DNA of 64,000 nucleotides from Solibacillus sp. FSL R7-0668 (GCF_038006205.1 NZ_JBBOUU010000001.1:3600001-3664000), one strand, 5' to 3'; positions 8,578-18,322 are shown, numbered from the stretch's first letter. The notes: generated by a model from the sequence alone, not told the origin. A program made the numbers and translations.

Positions 8578-9201
8578 ATGTTTATTCGTAGAGAAAGTTT
8601 TAAGCAATACATTCGGTTATACCCTGTTGTATCGTCACTCATCGCCATCAATTTAGTCGTTTATTTACTGACGTTAATCCCTGGCTTTGGTCGCAACCTT
8701 TTATATATGGGTATGAGCGTAAATGCTCTCATTGCTCAAGGTGAATGGTGGCGCATCATTACATCCATGTTTTTACACCTGGGCTTTACACATGTGCTAT
8801 TTAATATGTTTTCCTTATTTTTATTTGGTCCTGAGCTCGAAAAAATTGCAGGCAAAATGCGCTTTTTAACGATTTACTTTTTAGCTGGTATTTTTGGTAT
8901 TGCCGCCAGCTTTTTAATTGAGGATCCTACCTATGCAAGTGTTGGTGCAAGTGGTGCGATTTATGGGATGTTCGGTGCGTTCGCTGCTTTAGTCTATTAC
9001 ACAAGACATTTATTCCCTCAGCTCAAGCAAATCATCTTACCGTTAATTGTCGTTAGTGTTATTATGACATTTTTAATGCCAAATATTAATATTACTGCCC
9101 ATCTAGGTGGACTGATTACCGGCTTTATTTTAGGTTTTGTCTATTTCAATCCGAAAAATATGGTACGTTGGCGCGAAAAAGGCATTCGACGTGTAAAATA
9201 A
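8578..9201 (+). CDS. Rhomboid family intramembrane serine protease (YdcA-like)
   Basis: 207 residues with about six membrane segments. The catalytic serine sits in GASGAIYG (Ser125) and the histidine in TAHLGG (His175); the HVLFN motif of helix 2 is also present, so an active protease is expected. It cleaves membrane proteins within the bilayer; the substrate is unknown. A GAGG site precedes the ATG. B. subtilis ydcA has the same position between acpS and ydbT. Confidence 0.93.
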   Translation: MFIRRESFKQYIRLYPVVSSLIAINLVVYLLTLIPGFGRNLLYMGMSVNALIAQGEWWRIITSMFLHLGFTHVLFNMFSLFLFGPELEKIAGKMRFLTIYFLAGIFGIAASFLIEDPTYASVGASGAIYGMFGAFAALVYYTRHLFPQLKQIILPLIVVSVIMTFLMPNINITAHLGGLITGFILGFVYFNPKNMVRWREKGIRRVK

Positions 9202-9204
9202 GAT

Positions 9205-9250
9205 ATGGGTGCGTTAAAAGTATTTCGACTTTTAACGCACCCATTTTAAT
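9205..9250. terminator. Bidirectional terminator, rhomboid / ydbT
   Basis: A perfect 17-bp inverted repeat (9205-9221 with 9228-9244) with a 6-base loop. It overlaps the stop codon region of the converging ydbT gene. Confidence 0.9.
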
Positions 9251-10718
9251 GTTCATACCAATCTAAAATTCGCTCCACTTCCTGCTGTTCAATATGACGT
9301 ACTGTAGCAGATGCTCCTGCCATCCCAGACATTACAACAATCTTTGCCGAGCCAATATCGCGTCGCTTTTGAAAGTACGTTTGACGCCCCTGTGTTACTT
9401 GAATACGCTTTTTCACCGCAAAAAAGGTAACGCGACTAATCATACGAGATGTAATCGTAATTTGATTGTCGTAAAGGGTATAGCCTGTTGTATTGAACTG
9501 CCATCTCCCTAATAAAAGAATCGGTATTATAAGTAAAAGCGACAATAACCCATACGGATAAAAGAAGTAGGATATCACTCCAACAAGCGGCACAAACCAA
9601 ATAAAATCAATGCGATAGAAAAACGGCTGTGCTTTTTTTGGTGGCTTTACATGTGATGAATAGGCAAAATCATAATCCGGAAACAGTTCTTGCAGCGGTG
9701 TAAGCAACTCCTTTTTCGCTATGAGTGGAAACAAAATAATTTTTTTATCCGCCTCTCCGCTAAAACCGCCACCTGCACTTTCTACCGCAACCGAAGCAAG
9801 CCCTAATACTTGTTGAAAGGGGTTTTCAACAATCTTAATTGCCTGTACGCGATTCAACGGAATTGTCACACGCTTCTTTTCAATCAAGCCTCGCGTAATA
9901 ATTAACCGCTCCTGCTCTTTTAATACCGTAAAATTATAATAATTTAAACAGGTAAAGCCAACTGAAATAATCCATGTTAATAGCAGGGCAAGGGCAATTA
10001 AAATCGCTACCACAATAAAGCTATATTTCATCAAAAACGCCACTTCATCATAAATTGCATCAAACGGAATAAACTCTGCAAATTGCGAAACAATGGCAAA
10101 TACCCCGGCAAGCACTACACCTACACCGCTTGATGTTGTTGCAAGTAACAACAGCTCTGGAATTTGCATTTTATGTACGACCGTTGATGGCATTTCTTCT
10201 TGAATTTGTGGTTCGTTTTCTTCTATTGATGTTTGTTTATTTTTCGCCTGCTTCATTCGAATTTCAATTTCATCAGCCGCAGCACGTGTCACAGCCGTCA
10301 ATTCTGCCTCTGCTTTTCCGTTTTTACTACCAGCTGTTTCTACTTGTACTTCCACCAGCTTAAAAATTCGGTGAAATATACCTTCTTTATAATTTAAATT
10401 TTGTATACGTTCAAAGGGTATATAACGCTTCTTTTTTACAAATAAACCATATTCTACACGAAGTTCGCTATCCTCAAACCAATAAACGAAGGTCCACCAT
10501 TTAATTCCCCCATTGATGAGCGTCCAAAGTAACATAATGAATAAAATCATCAATGGTATGATTTCTGCAAAAAAATCCTCACTCCGAAAATCTAGATTAA
10601 AGTTAAATCCATTGGCTACTATAATAATGACAATGGGCACTAACAGATCCTTCAATGCCTTCACAACATTGATCAATACCGCTGCCGGATGAAGTTTAAA
10701 TTTTTCGTTAGACATCAT
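9246..10718 (-). CDS. ydbT: Membrane protein with bPH2 domains (YdbT family)
   Basis: 490 residues, close to the 493 of B. subtilis YdbT. Several membrane spans (about 20-40, 45-65, 190-255 and 365-400) alternate with bacterial PH-like (bPH2) domains. Characteristic pieces are KRYIPFERIQNLNYKEGIFH and KKRVTIPLNRVQAIKIVENP, each followed by VAVESAGG-like strands. Function is unknown; the B. subtilis pair belongs to the SigW regulon and contributes to resistance to antimicrobial peptides. The start overlaps the end of ydbS by 11 bases. Confidence 0.9.
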   Translation of the reverse strand: MMSNEKFKLHPAAVLINVVKALKDLLVPIVIIIVANGFNFNLDFRSEDFFAEIIPLMILFIMLLWTLINGGIKWWTFVYWFEDSELRVEYGLFVKKKRYIPFERIQNLNYKEGIFHRIFKLVEVQVETAGSKNGKAEAELTAVTRAAADEIEIRMKQAKNKQTSIEENEPQIQEEMPSTVVHKMQIPELLLLATTSSGVGVVLAGVFAIVSQFAEFIPFDAIYDEVAFLMKYSFIVVAILIALALLLTWIISVGFTCLNYYNFTVLKEQERLIITRGLIEKKRVTIPLNRVQAIKIVENPFQQVLGLASVAVESAGGGFSGEADKKIILFPLIAKKELLTPLQELFPDYDFAYSSHVKPPKKAQPFFYRIDFIWFVPLVGVISYFFYPYGLLSLLLIIPILLLGRWQFNTTGYTLYDNQITITSRMISRVTFFAVKKRIQVTQGRQTYFQKRRDIGSAKIVVMSGMAGASATVRHIEQQEVERILDWYEH

Positions 10719-11187
10719 CTTCCGCCACCCTTGCTAATTCTGAAATCTTCATACGTAACAAATCTGCATCCTCTAGCTCCAACATCGGAATCGTATGAAC
10801 CGTTGCCGCTGACGAAATCGAAATATTTGCCAAATTATATTTCTTTAGAATAGGACCTTGCTCGGTATCGACATGTTGTACGCGCACCATCGGAATTAAT
10901 GTACGTGTCACAACAAATAAGCCGCTTTGAATTTCAATCTCCTGCTCACGTACTTCATAGCGCCAAATATTCCAACGAACAGTTGGAAAAATGATGATGG
11001 AACAAATAATTGATAGGACAACAGCGGCAATCATTACCCACTGAATCCATGTTGGCCAGTCAAATCGAACTGTTAGGAATATGGCCCCTGCTGCAAGTAA
11101 TGCTAAAATCATCGTTTGAATCAATCCATACAAACGCCAAACTGTTACTGCTTTTTTTGGCAATTTGTATTGTGGTTGTGCTCTCAT
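10708..11187 (-). CDS. ydbS: Membrane protein with bPH2 domain (YdbS family)
   Basis: 159 residues: two N-terminal membrane helices (about 23-75) and one bPH2 domain (QEIEIQSGLFVVTRTLIPM, then VRVQHVDTEQGPILKKYNL). It forms an operon with ydbT and is preceded by a near-perfect SigW promoter. B. subtilis ydbS-ydbT has the same layout and SigW control. Confidence 0.9.
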   Translation of the reverse strand: MRAQPQYKLPKKAVTVWRLYGLIQTMILALLAAGAIFLTVRFDWPTWIQWVMIAAVVLSIICSIIIFPTVRWNIWRYEVREQEIEIQSGLFVVTRTLIPMVRVQHVDTEQGPILKKYNLANISISSAATVHTIPMLELEDADLLRMKISELARVAEDDV

Positions 11188-11217
11188 CTTTTACACCTCA
11201 TTTTCTCTAACTAGTTC

Positions 11218-11243
11218 TACGATTTAAATCATCTTTTGTTTCA
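11218..11243 (-). promoter_or_regulatory. SigW/ECF-type promoter of ydbS-ydbT
   Basis: Minus strand TGAAAC (11243-11238), 16 bases, CGTA (11221-11218): an exact match to the SigW consensus. The transcript would start near 11211, 24 bases before the ydbS ATG. Confidence 0.85.
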
Positions 11244-11346
11244 CTTTATTTTACTATAAGACTTCCACATTTTTGAAACTTAACACAAATAATTAAGAAA
11301 AAACACACCAGCAAAATTTTGCTGATGTGTTTTGCTTTGTAATAAA

Positions 11347-12900
11347 TTAGTCTTCGCGACGTTGACGAGGACGACGATCACGAGAAGTTGAACCTTCGCG
11401 ACGTCCGCCACCATCACGACGACTTCCATCACGACGTTCGCCTCCGCGATTACCACCTTCGCGACGACGGTCTCCACCGCCTCCGCCACGACGATCTCCA
11501 CCACGATAGCCACCGCCACCACGGTTACGGTCATTGCCACCGCGACCACGGCCACCACCATGAGAACGATCGCGACGCATTGGTAATGGACGCTCTTCTG
11601 TTAATGAAACAGGAGTTGCATCTGGCTCTTTTGTAATAGATTTGAGTGCAGCTGCCACTAAATCTAACGCTTCGTTATTTTCTAATAACTTCGCCGCTAA
11701 TTCACGGTAGTTGCCTAAATCATTGTTTTGTACTAATTCCACTAACGATTGCATTGCATCTTCTTGTAAGCCTACTAATGCTTCCTCTGATGTTGGTGGA
11801 CGTAAAGGCGTCATACGTTTTTTCGTAGTTTCTTCTACGATACGTAAGTAACCCATTTCACGAGGTGTTACGAATGTTACAGAAGTACCTTGTTTACCAG
11901 CACGGCCTGTACGACCAATACGGTGAACGTAAGACTCTGGGTCTTGTGGGATATCGAAGTTGTAAACATGTGTTACACCTGAAATATCTAAACCACGAGC
12001 CGCTACGTCTGTTGCGATTAAAATGTCAATTTTGCTTTCTTTGAATTGACGTAATACCGAAATACGTTTTGCTTGTGATAAGTCACCGTGAATTCCTTCT
12101 GCTAAGAAACCACGTAAGCCTAATGCTTGAGATAGCTCATCAACACGTCGTTTTGTACGACCAAAGATAATAGCTAACTCTGGTTTTTGAGAATCTAATA
12201 AACGAGAAAGTGCATCGAACTTCTCACGCTCAGTAGCTTTTACAAAGAACTGCTCAATGTTTTCCATTGTTAATTCTTTTGCTTTAATCTTAACGATTTC
12301 TGGGTCTTTCATGAATGTTTCAGCAATTTTGCGGATTGCAGGTGGCATTGTTGCTGAGAATAATAATGTTTGACGATCAGATGGAACTGATTCTAAAATC
12401 GCGTTAATATCATCGATGAAGCCCATGTTTAACATTTCGTCTGCTTCGTCTAATACTAACGTTTGTACTTCGTCTAATTTCATCGTACGACGGTTAATAT
12501 GGTCTTGAATACGACCAGGTGTACCTACGATAATTTGTGGACGATTTTTAAGCGCACGGATTTGACGGCCAATTTCTTGTCCACCGTAAACTGATAATAA
12601 TTTTACGCGCTTATCATAGCCTAATTTATAAAGTTCTTCTGAAACTTGGATTGCTAATTCACGAGTTGGGGCAATTACTAAAGCTTGGATATTTGGATTT
12701 TTAGGATCGATTTTCTCGATTAATGGAATACCAAATGCAGCTGTTTTACCAGTACCTGTTTGCGCTTGACCTAATACGTCACGACCAGCCATGGCAAAGT
12801 TAATTGTACCTTCTTGGATTGGTGTTGCTTCTTCAAATCCCATACGTTTAACTGAACGTAATGTAGACTCACTAATGTTTAATTCTGAAAAATTTGTCAA
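11347..12900 (-). CDS. cshA: DEAD-box RNA helicase CshA, TTG start
   Basis: 517 residues from a TTG at 12900 that has AGGAG nine bases upstream; the in-frame codons up to 12936 have no ribosome site and do not match CshA. The helicase core shows the Q motif (GFEEATPIQ), [23 protein letters not shown], and the C-terminal RecA domain ending in [11 protein letters not shown] dimerisation and RNA-binding region follows, and the last 70 or so residues are an RGG/RDGG-rich low-complexity tail, more glycine-rich than that of B. subtilis CshA. It unwinds RNA in the degradosome, in ribosome assembly and in cold adaptation. Confidence 0.95.
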   Translation of the reverse strand: MTNFSELNISESTLRSVKRMGFEEATPIQEGTINFAMAGRDVLGQAQTGTGKTAAFGIPLIEKIDPKNPNIQALVIAPTRELAIQVSEELYKLGYDKRVKLLSVYGGQEIGRQIRALKNRPQIIVGTPGRIQDHINRRTMKLDEVQTLVLDEADEMLNMGFIDDINAILESVPSDRQTLLFSATMPPAIRKIAETFMKDPEIVKIKAKELTMENIEQFFVKATEREKFDALSRLLDSQKPELAIIFGRTKRRVDELSQALGLRGFLAEGIHGDLSQAKRISVLRQFKESKIDILIATDVAARGLDISGVTHVYNFDIPQDPESYVHRIGRTGRAGKQGTSVTFVTPREMGYLRIVEETTKKRMTPLRPPTSEEALVGLQEDAMQSLVELVQNNDLGNYRELAAKLLENNEALDLVAAALKSITKEPDATPVSLTEERPLPMRRDRSHGGGRGRGGNDRNRGGGGYRGGDRRGGGGGDRRREGGNRGGERRDGSRRDGGGRREGSTSRDRRPRQRRED

Positions 12901-13132
12901 ACTCTTCAATCTCCTTTTTCCTATATAAGTTGACAAATGGTTACATTTTCAGATGAAATGGCGGCAAAGTTCGAGCCATTATAAATGGAACGTTTCCGTT
13001 ACTAAAAAATTCTCTCTACTTACAAAACGTAGAGTCTCTTATATGAAGGGAAAGCCCGGTCATTGCCGAGCGGTTCGATTCTACAGTTTCTTATTGGCAA
13101 TACATAGTTAAAAAATAGAATAAAACCGTTAT
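12901..13132 (-). other. Untranslated leader/promoter region of cshA with two hairpins
   Basis: About 230 bases lie between the upstream hydrolase terminator and the cshA start. On the minus strand there is a hairpin GCTCGG/CCGGGC (13071-13054) and, downstream of it, a CTCTAC/GTAGAG stem (13034-13014) followed by AGAATTTTTT, which looks like an intrinsic terminator inside the leader. No convincing promoter hexamers or reading frame with a ribosome site were found. Confidence 0.5.
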
Positions 13133-13172
13133 CAAAAAAAAGCACTCTTCACCTAAAACGCTTGAAGAGTCT
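13133..13172 (-). terminator. Intrinsic terminator of the alpha/beta hydrolase gene
   Basis: Minus strand: ACTCTTCA and TGAAGAGT form an 8-bp stem followed by GC and seven T residues. Confidence 0.85.
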
Positions 13173-13258
13173 TTGCACAAAATGTATCCATTGCTTTACA
13201 TAGTCTAACACGGGACTTCTCGGTATGCAACGATTATGCTTTTTTGAAATGCTTTACA

Positions 13259-13957
13259 CTAGCTAGCTGTCAAAAAATCAAAAACTTCCTGAAACCAAAT
13301 TTCACAATCATCGCTATAGCAAATATGGTGTTTGCCCTGCTCAGAAATGTACAATTTTTGCTCGGATGCTTGAAGCAAATTTTGCAAATAAGCAGCTGTT
13401 GAAAATGGAACAATCCCATCTAATTTCCCTTGTACGATAAATGTCGGGCATTTTACGTTTTGAATATACGGTGCAGTTTTTTGCACAACACGTGTAAATT
13501 CAACTGTAGCCGATAATGGGACATGCTTAAACTTAAATTTATAGCGTGCAAATAATTCATTGTCCTCTAATTGATGATGCATAAAATCTTCAGCCATTGC
13601 ACGAATGTCTTTGACAAGCTGTGTCGGACTAATATATTTTGCCGCCGCACTAAGCAGCACTAGCTTTTTCACCTGATAACGAATCGCTAAATACATCGCA
13701 ATAACGCCACCCATTGAAAATCCAACGACGATGACATCATCCACTTTTTTCTTTAAATTTCGATAGGCAATTTCCGCTTCCATCATCCAATGCTCCGCCT
13801 TATAGCCCTTCATCGCCAATTCTTCCGCTTCCCCATGCCCTGAAAAAGTGGGAATGCTTACTTCCCATGTTGTACGCTGCTGAATAAAGTCTGCAAATGG
13901 CTGTACCTCATAGGGTCCTCCCGAAAATCCGTGTAGAAAAAGTATACCCGTCGACAT
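13259..13957 (-). CDS. Alpha/beta hydrolase (carboxylesterase / monoacylglycerol lipase type)
   Basis: 232 residues from the ATG at 13957, which has AGGTG upstream; the longer frame to 14131 overlaps the divergent chemoreceptor gene and is rejected. The oxyanion loop LHGFSGGP (residues 8-15), nucleophile GFSMGG (Ser81), acid Asp180 (GKLDGIVP) and histidine 210/211 form an intact triad. It resembles bacterial monoacylglycerol lipases and Est30-type carboxylesterases; the substrate is inferred, probably short lipids. It is cytoplasmic, with no signal peptide. Confidence 0.85.
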   Translation of the reverse strand: MSTGILFLHGFSGGPYEVQPFADFIQQRTTWEVSIPTFSGHGEAEELAMKGYKAEHWMMEAEIAYRNLKKKVDDVIVVGFSMGGVIAMYLAIRYQVKKLVLLSAAAKYISPTQLVKDIRAMAEDFMHHQLEDNELFARYKFKFKHVPLSATVEFTRVVQKTAPYIQNVKCPTFIVQGKLDGIVPFSTAAYLQNLLQASEQKLYISEQGKHHICYSDDCEIWFQEVFDFLTAS

Positions 13958-14006
13958 CGTATCACCTACATTCACAAATTTTTGTTTATTATTCCCAGTA
14001 AAATAG

Positions 14007-14012
14007 TATAAT
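14007..14012 (+). promoter_or_regulatory. -10 box of the chemoreceptor gene
   Basis: Perfect TATAAT 31 bases before the ATG at 14043. The nearest -35-like TTGTTT is 19 bases away. No SigD-type TAAA/GCCGATAT promoter was seen. Confidence 0.45.
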
Positions 14013-14042
14013 TTATTTATTAATAAAAGAAAGGGAATGAAT

Positions 14043-15734
14043 ATGAAATCATTATCAATTGCCACGAAAATTAATGGCTTAGTCATCGCTAGTATTGTAT
14101 TGATTGCACTTGCCGTTAGCTTCGGCGTCAATCAAATTGTAGAAAAAACATTATTACATACATATGAAGAGAATTTACTAAGTTTATCCCATAGTAACTA
14201 CCAATATTTAGATACTTTATTTAAAGGAGACTGGCATGTCCAAGATGGCTCGCTATTTAAAGGGGAGGAAAACGTTGAAAATATGAGCGACGAGCTCGAT
14301 CTTATTTTATCGGATATGGGCATCGTATCAACTATTTTCTTACATGATACCCGTATTGCCACGAATGTCAAAATTGAGGGCGAACGCGCTGTCGGTACAA
14401 CAGCCTCTGAACAGGTTTCTCAAAAGGTATTAAGCGGCGAAACCTATATCGGAACGGCTGATGTAGTCAATACACCCCATTTAACGGTGTACACACCTAT
14501 AAAAGATGCCAATAATCATGTCATTGGCATGTGGTTTGTTGGCGAATCCATTGAGACCATTGATACAGCCATCGCCACTGTCCAAAAAATTATTTTAACC
14601 ATCATTACCGTAGTAGGACTATTCGCTATCGCTATTAGTATGTTTGTTGCACGTAAAATTGTAGCACCTATCAAAACAATTCGTCAGCAGCTTTACGCGA
14701 TTTCTAAAGGCGAGGGTGATTTAACGCAAACCCTCCAAGTAACAACAAAGGATGAAATTGGAGACTTAGCAACTTCCTTTAATGACATGCTGGTAACCTT
14801 ACGCGATATGATGAATGAAATATCCAATACTGCGGAAGAGATGACCGTGTCCTGCGAAGATTTATATGAAAGTGCCGCTCAATCGACCAATTTTACAAAT
14901 AGTATTACGAACTCGCTACATGAGGTAGCAGACGGTGCAGTGACACAGCGTAAAATTACCGTGCAAAGCGAGCGGGATATTGATTCCTTACACGATAATA
15001 TTAATCAAATTGGACAGGCTGTGGATCTTATCGAACAATCTACAATTCACACATCAAACCAAGCAAGTGCTGGCAATGACGCCATCCAAAAGGTTGTCGC
15101 ACAAATGGAATCCATTCGTGGGTCTGTTTTAGAAAGTGAAAAGGTAATTCAACAATTAGGTGAGCAATCCAATGAAATCGGCTCTATTTCAGATGTCATT
15201 ACAACGATTGCGGATCAAACGAACCTACTCGCCTTAAACGCAGCCATTGAAGCAGCTCGTGCAGGTGAACATGGTAAAGGATTCGCGGTCGTCGCCGAAG
15301 AGGTACGTACGTTAGCAGAGCAATCAAAACACTCCGCTTATCAAATTACAGAACTGATTGCAGCGGTTCAATCGAATACAGAAAAAGCCGTTCATATGAT
15401 GTCACAGGGCTCACAAGAAGTGACTTCTGGCATTCAAGTTGTTAGCAATACCGAACACGCCTTCTCTGCCATTCATGACGCCATTCAATCCGAAAATGTT
15501 CTATTCAAACAAATTGTACAACTGACAGATCAAATTGAAACAAGCATTCAAAGCATTCATGAGCTTACATTGAAAACAAGTGCCATTGCTGATCAATCTG
15601 CTCGTAAAGCTACACATACAGCCGAGCTTTCAGACCAGGAGCTCGCTGCAATGGAGGAAATTACAGCTTCTGCAAAATCATTAGAGCAGGCTTCTGAAGG
15701 CTTATCCAACCTCATTCACCGCTTCAAATTTTAA
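14043..15734 (+). CDS. Methyl-accepting chemotaxis protein with single Cache domain
   Basis: 563 residues from the ATG at 14043, seven bases after AAAGGG; an ATG six bases earlier is too close. Layout: membrane helix at about 10-30, extracellular single-Cache sensor at about 33-180, second helix at about 182-203, HAMP at about 203-258, then the signalling coiled coil with the invariant hairpin (DQTNLLALNAAIEAARAGE, GKGFAVVAEEVRTLAEQS). It would signal to CheA/CheW. Ligand unknown. It stands alone and is not part of the conserved backbone around it. Confidence 0.94.
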   Translation: MKSLSIATKINGLVIASIVLIALAVSFGVNQIVEKTLLHTYEENLLSLSHSNYQYLDTLFKGDWHVQDGSLFKGEENVENMSDELDLILSDMGIVSTIFLHDTRIATNVKIEGERAVGTTASEQVSQKVLSGETYIGTADVVNTPHLTVYTPIKDANNHVIGMWFVGESIETIDTAIATVQKIILTIITVVGLFAIAISMFVARKIVAPIKTIRQQLYAISKGEGDLTQTLQVTTKDEIGDLATSFNDMLVTLRDMMNEISNTAEEMTVSCEDLYESAAQSTNFTNSITNSLHEVADGAVTQRKITVQSERDIDSLHDNINQIGQAVDLIEQSTIHTSNQASAGNDAIQKVVAQMESIRGSVLESEKVIQQLGEQSNEIGSISDVITTIADQTNLLALNAAIEAARAGEHGKGFAVVAEEVRTLAEQSKHSAYQITELIAAVQSNTEKAVHMMSQGSQEVTSGIQVVSNTEHAFSAIHDAIQSENVLFKQIVQLTDQIETSIQSIHELTLKTSAIADQSARKATHTAELSDQELAAMEEITASAKSLEQASEGLSNLIHRFKF

Positions 15735-15739
15735 TAAGC

Positions 15740-15791
15740 AAAAAGGTGTGGACCTAACAGCTAAAATGCTGCTGGTTTCCACACCTTTTTA
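15740..15791. terminator. Bidirectional terminator, chemoreceptor / murF
   Basis: AAAAAGGTGTGGA and TCCACACCTTTTT form a 13-bp stem around a 25-base loop; it serves both converging genes. Confidence 0.88.
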
Positions 15792-15795
15792 TCAT

Positions 15796-17163
15796 TTATT
15801 GCGCTACGCCTTGGATAATCGTTTCAAGCTTCATACCGCGCGAACCTTTTACTAAAATTAGTGTATCGTTCGTTGCTTGTTGTTTGATTGTTTCAATAAT
15901 CGGCGCATAATCTGTTTCTGAATAAATAAGACGTTGTGATTCAAATTGACCTTGTAGCTTTTCATATAACCATTTCATACGTGGACCATATAAGCATACA
16001 TAGTTCACATCACCCATTTTGATATGTTGAGCGATTTTTTCATGCATTTGTTGCTCCTCATCGCCTAGCTCTAGCATATCTCCTAGCACTAACCATTTGT
16101 CACTGCGAATCGATGTTTGATTGACAAATTGAATGGCTGCTTGCATGCTGGTCGGCGCAGCATTGTAGGCGTCATTAATGAATAGCACCTCGCCTACAGG
16201 AATTAGCTGCATACGCATATCCGTTAACACGACCTGCTTTAATGCCGCGCGAATTTGCTCATCCGTTAAGCCAAGTGCCTTACTGACTAGCATTGCATTT
16301 AACGTATTTTTCACCTGGTGTTCACCGAGAACCGAAATAAAGAAATCCCCCTCGATGGCTCCTTCAACATGGAAATTGCTACCTTCAGCTGTTGCTACAA
16401 TTTCAGAGGCCACCAAATCAAGACACGCTGCAAAGCCCACTGATTGCGTGCTTAAAGCTGGCTGCTTTGCCACAAGTTTTTGTAGTAATGGCTCATCCCC
16501 ATCAAAGAATAATACACCGCTTTCATCTAACCCTTTAATAATTTCAAACTTGGCTTTCGCAATACCTTCGCGAGAGCCTAAATCTTGCATATGTGCTTCA
16601 CCAATATTTGTAATAATTGCATAGTGAGGGCGTGCTAGCTTCGTTAAAAACTCAATTTCACCAAAACCGCTCATCCCCATTTCCAGTACTGAAATCTCCG
16701 TGTCCTCATCCAGCTGTAAAATCGTAATAGGTAAGCCTAATTGGTTATTAAAGTTACCGATTGTTTTTTGTACTTTATAGTATGGAGCTAGTGCGCTTGC
16801 TAAAATATCCTTCGTTGATGTTTTACCATTTGAACCCGTAATACCAATAAAGGTTGCTTGATGTTCGTTACGGTAGCCCTTCGCCATTTCCTGTAGCGCG
16901 ATTTCTGGATCATCGACAAAAATTAATGGATAATGCTGCGGCGGATTCGGTTCATCACTCATCCATAAAGCAGCCGCTGCCCCTTTTTCAAATGCTTGCT
17001 CCACAAAGCGGTGACCGTTTACAGCCTCTCCGCGAAACGGAACAAATAAGTCCCCTTTTTGAATCGTGCGCGTATCAATGGACACACCTGTAACAATGGT
17101 ATCTGGAAATGCTTGATTTTCAATGTTTAGCCAATTTGCTAGCTGTTGTAAATTCTTTTTCAC
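15796..17163 (-). CDS. murF: UDP-N-acetylmuramoyl-tripeptide--D-alanyl-D-alanine ligase
   Basis: 455 residues, the usual MurF size. It adds D-Ala-D-Ala to the UDP-MurNAc tripeptide, the last cytoplasmic step of the stem peptide. The P-loop ITGSNGKTSTKD is near residue 107, LEMGMSGFGEI follows, and the C-terminal Mur ligase domain carries LGDMLELGDEEQQMH. It follows ddl after 12 bases, so the two consecutive pathway steps are in one operon. Confidence 0.96.
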   Translation of the reverse strand: MKKNLQQLANWLNIENQAFPDTIVTGVSIDTRTIQKGDLFVPFRGEAVNGHRFVEQAFEKGAAAALWMSDEPNPPQHYPLIFVDDPEIALQEMAKGYRNEHQATFIGITGSNGKTSTKDILASALAPYYKVQKTIGNFNNQLGLPITILQLDEDTEISVLEMGMSGFGEIEFLTKLARPHYAIITNIGEAHMQDLGSREGIAKAKFEIIKGLDESGVLFFDGDEPLLQKLVAKQPALSTQSVGFAACLDLVASEIVATAEGSNFHVEGAIEGDFFISVLGEHQVKNTLNAMLVSKALGLTDEQIRAALKQVVLTDMRMQLIPVGEVLFINDAYNAAPTSMQAAIQFVNQTSIRSDKWLVLGDMLELGDEEQQMHEKIAQHIKMGDVNYVCLYGPRMKWLYEKLQGQFESQRLIYSETDYAPIIETIKQQATNDTLILVKGSRGMKLETIIQGVAQ

Positions 17164-17175
17164 GGTTTACCCCAC

Positions 17176-18249
17176 TTAGTCTTTGTTGTATTGAAGTTGT
17201 TGTTTTTCTTTATAACGTGCTACTGCAAGCTCGATTAATTTTTTGATTAGCTCTGGGTAAGGCACATTTGTATGCTGCCATAATAATGGATACATACTTA
17301 CCGGTGTAAAGCCTGGTAATGTGTTCACTTCATTGATAAAGATTTCATTATTTGCTGTCACGAAGAAGTCTGCACGTACTAGTCCTGCTCCATCAATGGC
17401 CTTAAATGCTTTTTTCGCCATATCTACTAAGCTCGCATAAACTTGCTCTTCTAATGGAGCTGGAATAATTAACGCTGTTGAACCATCTTTATATTTCGAA
17501 TCATAATCATAAAACTCCGTCATTGGCTTAATTTCACCAGCAACAGATACTTGTGGATTATCATTTCCTAATACAGCTAGCTCAATTTCACGCGCGATTA
17601 CCCCTTGCTCTACAACGATTTTACGGTCATATTGTAGGGCAAATGCGACCGCTTTTTCTAATTCGGTAGCATTGGAAGCCTTACTTATTCCGACACTTGA
17701 ACCTAAGTTTGCTGGTTTTACAAACATCGGATAGCCTAATGCTTCTTCACATTTTGCTGTATAGCCTAGCTTATTGCTTTCCCACTCACTACGAATGAAA
17801 TGGACATAGGGCACTTGCGGTAAGCCTGCCATTTCAAATAATTGCTTCATCGCCACTTTATCCATACCAGCAGCAGAACCAAGTACACCGTTACCTACGT
17901 AAGGAATATTTAAGACTTCTAAAAAGCCTTGTACCGTACCATCCTCACCATTTGTACCGTGTAATAACGGGAAGATTACATCAAATGGATTTTCCATATG
18001 TGCCGTTACAAACTGCATAATATTATTATCAGATTGCTCTGATGTGGCTGTAAATTGTAATTGTTCGATTGATTGTGCGGCTTCTGTTAGTTGAGGTCCC
18101 ACGCGCCATTCACCATTTAATGTAATAAAAATCGGAAAGACTTCAAACTCGCTAAAATCTAAAGCTTGTGTAACTGCCTTCGCTGTCGACAGTGATACTT
18201 CATGCTCGGCAGATTTGCCCCCATATAATAAACCGATTCTTTTTTTCAT
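17176..18249 (-). CDS. ddl: D-alanine--D-alanine ligase
   Basis: 357 residues, ATP-grasp fold. The N-terminal substrate loop GGKSAEHEVSLSTA, the central MFVKPANLGSSVGISKA and the omega-loop YDYDSKYKDGSTALIIPA are present; the loop tyrosine indicates D-Ala-D-Ala rather than D-Ala-D-Lac. The Mg-binding end reads FINEVNTLPGFT. It supplies the dipeptide used by MurF downstream, and alr in the same window supplies D-alanine. Confidence 0.97.
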   Translation of the reverse strand: MKKRIGLLYGGKSAEHEVSLSTAKAVTQALDFSEFEVFPIFITLNGEWRVGPQLTEAAQSIEQLQFTATSEQSDNNIMQFVTAHMENPFDVIFPLLHGTNGEDGTVQGFLEVLNIPYVGNGVLGSAAGMDKVAMKQLFEMAGLPQVPYVHFIRSEWESNKLGYTAKCEEALGYPMFVKPANLGSSVGISKASNATELEKAVAFALQYDRKIVVEQGVIAREIELAVLGNDNPQVSVAGEIKPMTEFYDYDSKYKDGSTALIIPAPLEEQVYASLVDMAKKAFKAIDGAGLVRADFFVTANNEIFINEVNTLPGFTPVSMYPLLWQHTNVPYPELIKKLIELAVARYKEKQQLQYNKD

Positions 18250-18322
18250 TTCTTTGACCTCCAGTTTTCACTCATTACGAGTGTATCATTTCCCTAAAAC
18301 GATGCGATCGAGCATTCGTCAT

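Noticed and set aside
11280-11636. Overlapping open frames on both strands over the end of cshA
   Set aside because: They are shadows of the glycine/arginine repeat region, rich in V/A or H/R/D as expected from reading the repeat out of frame.
13050-13090. Sequence GGTTCGATTC resembling a tRNA T-arm in the cshA leader
   Set aside because: The 5-bp T-stem, acceptor stem and anticodon arm cannot be formed.
12953-13111. 52-codon open frame on the plus strand, antisense to the cshA leader
   Set aside because: No ribosome site, no promoter, basic composition typical of chance frames; the minus-strand hairpins explain the sequence better.
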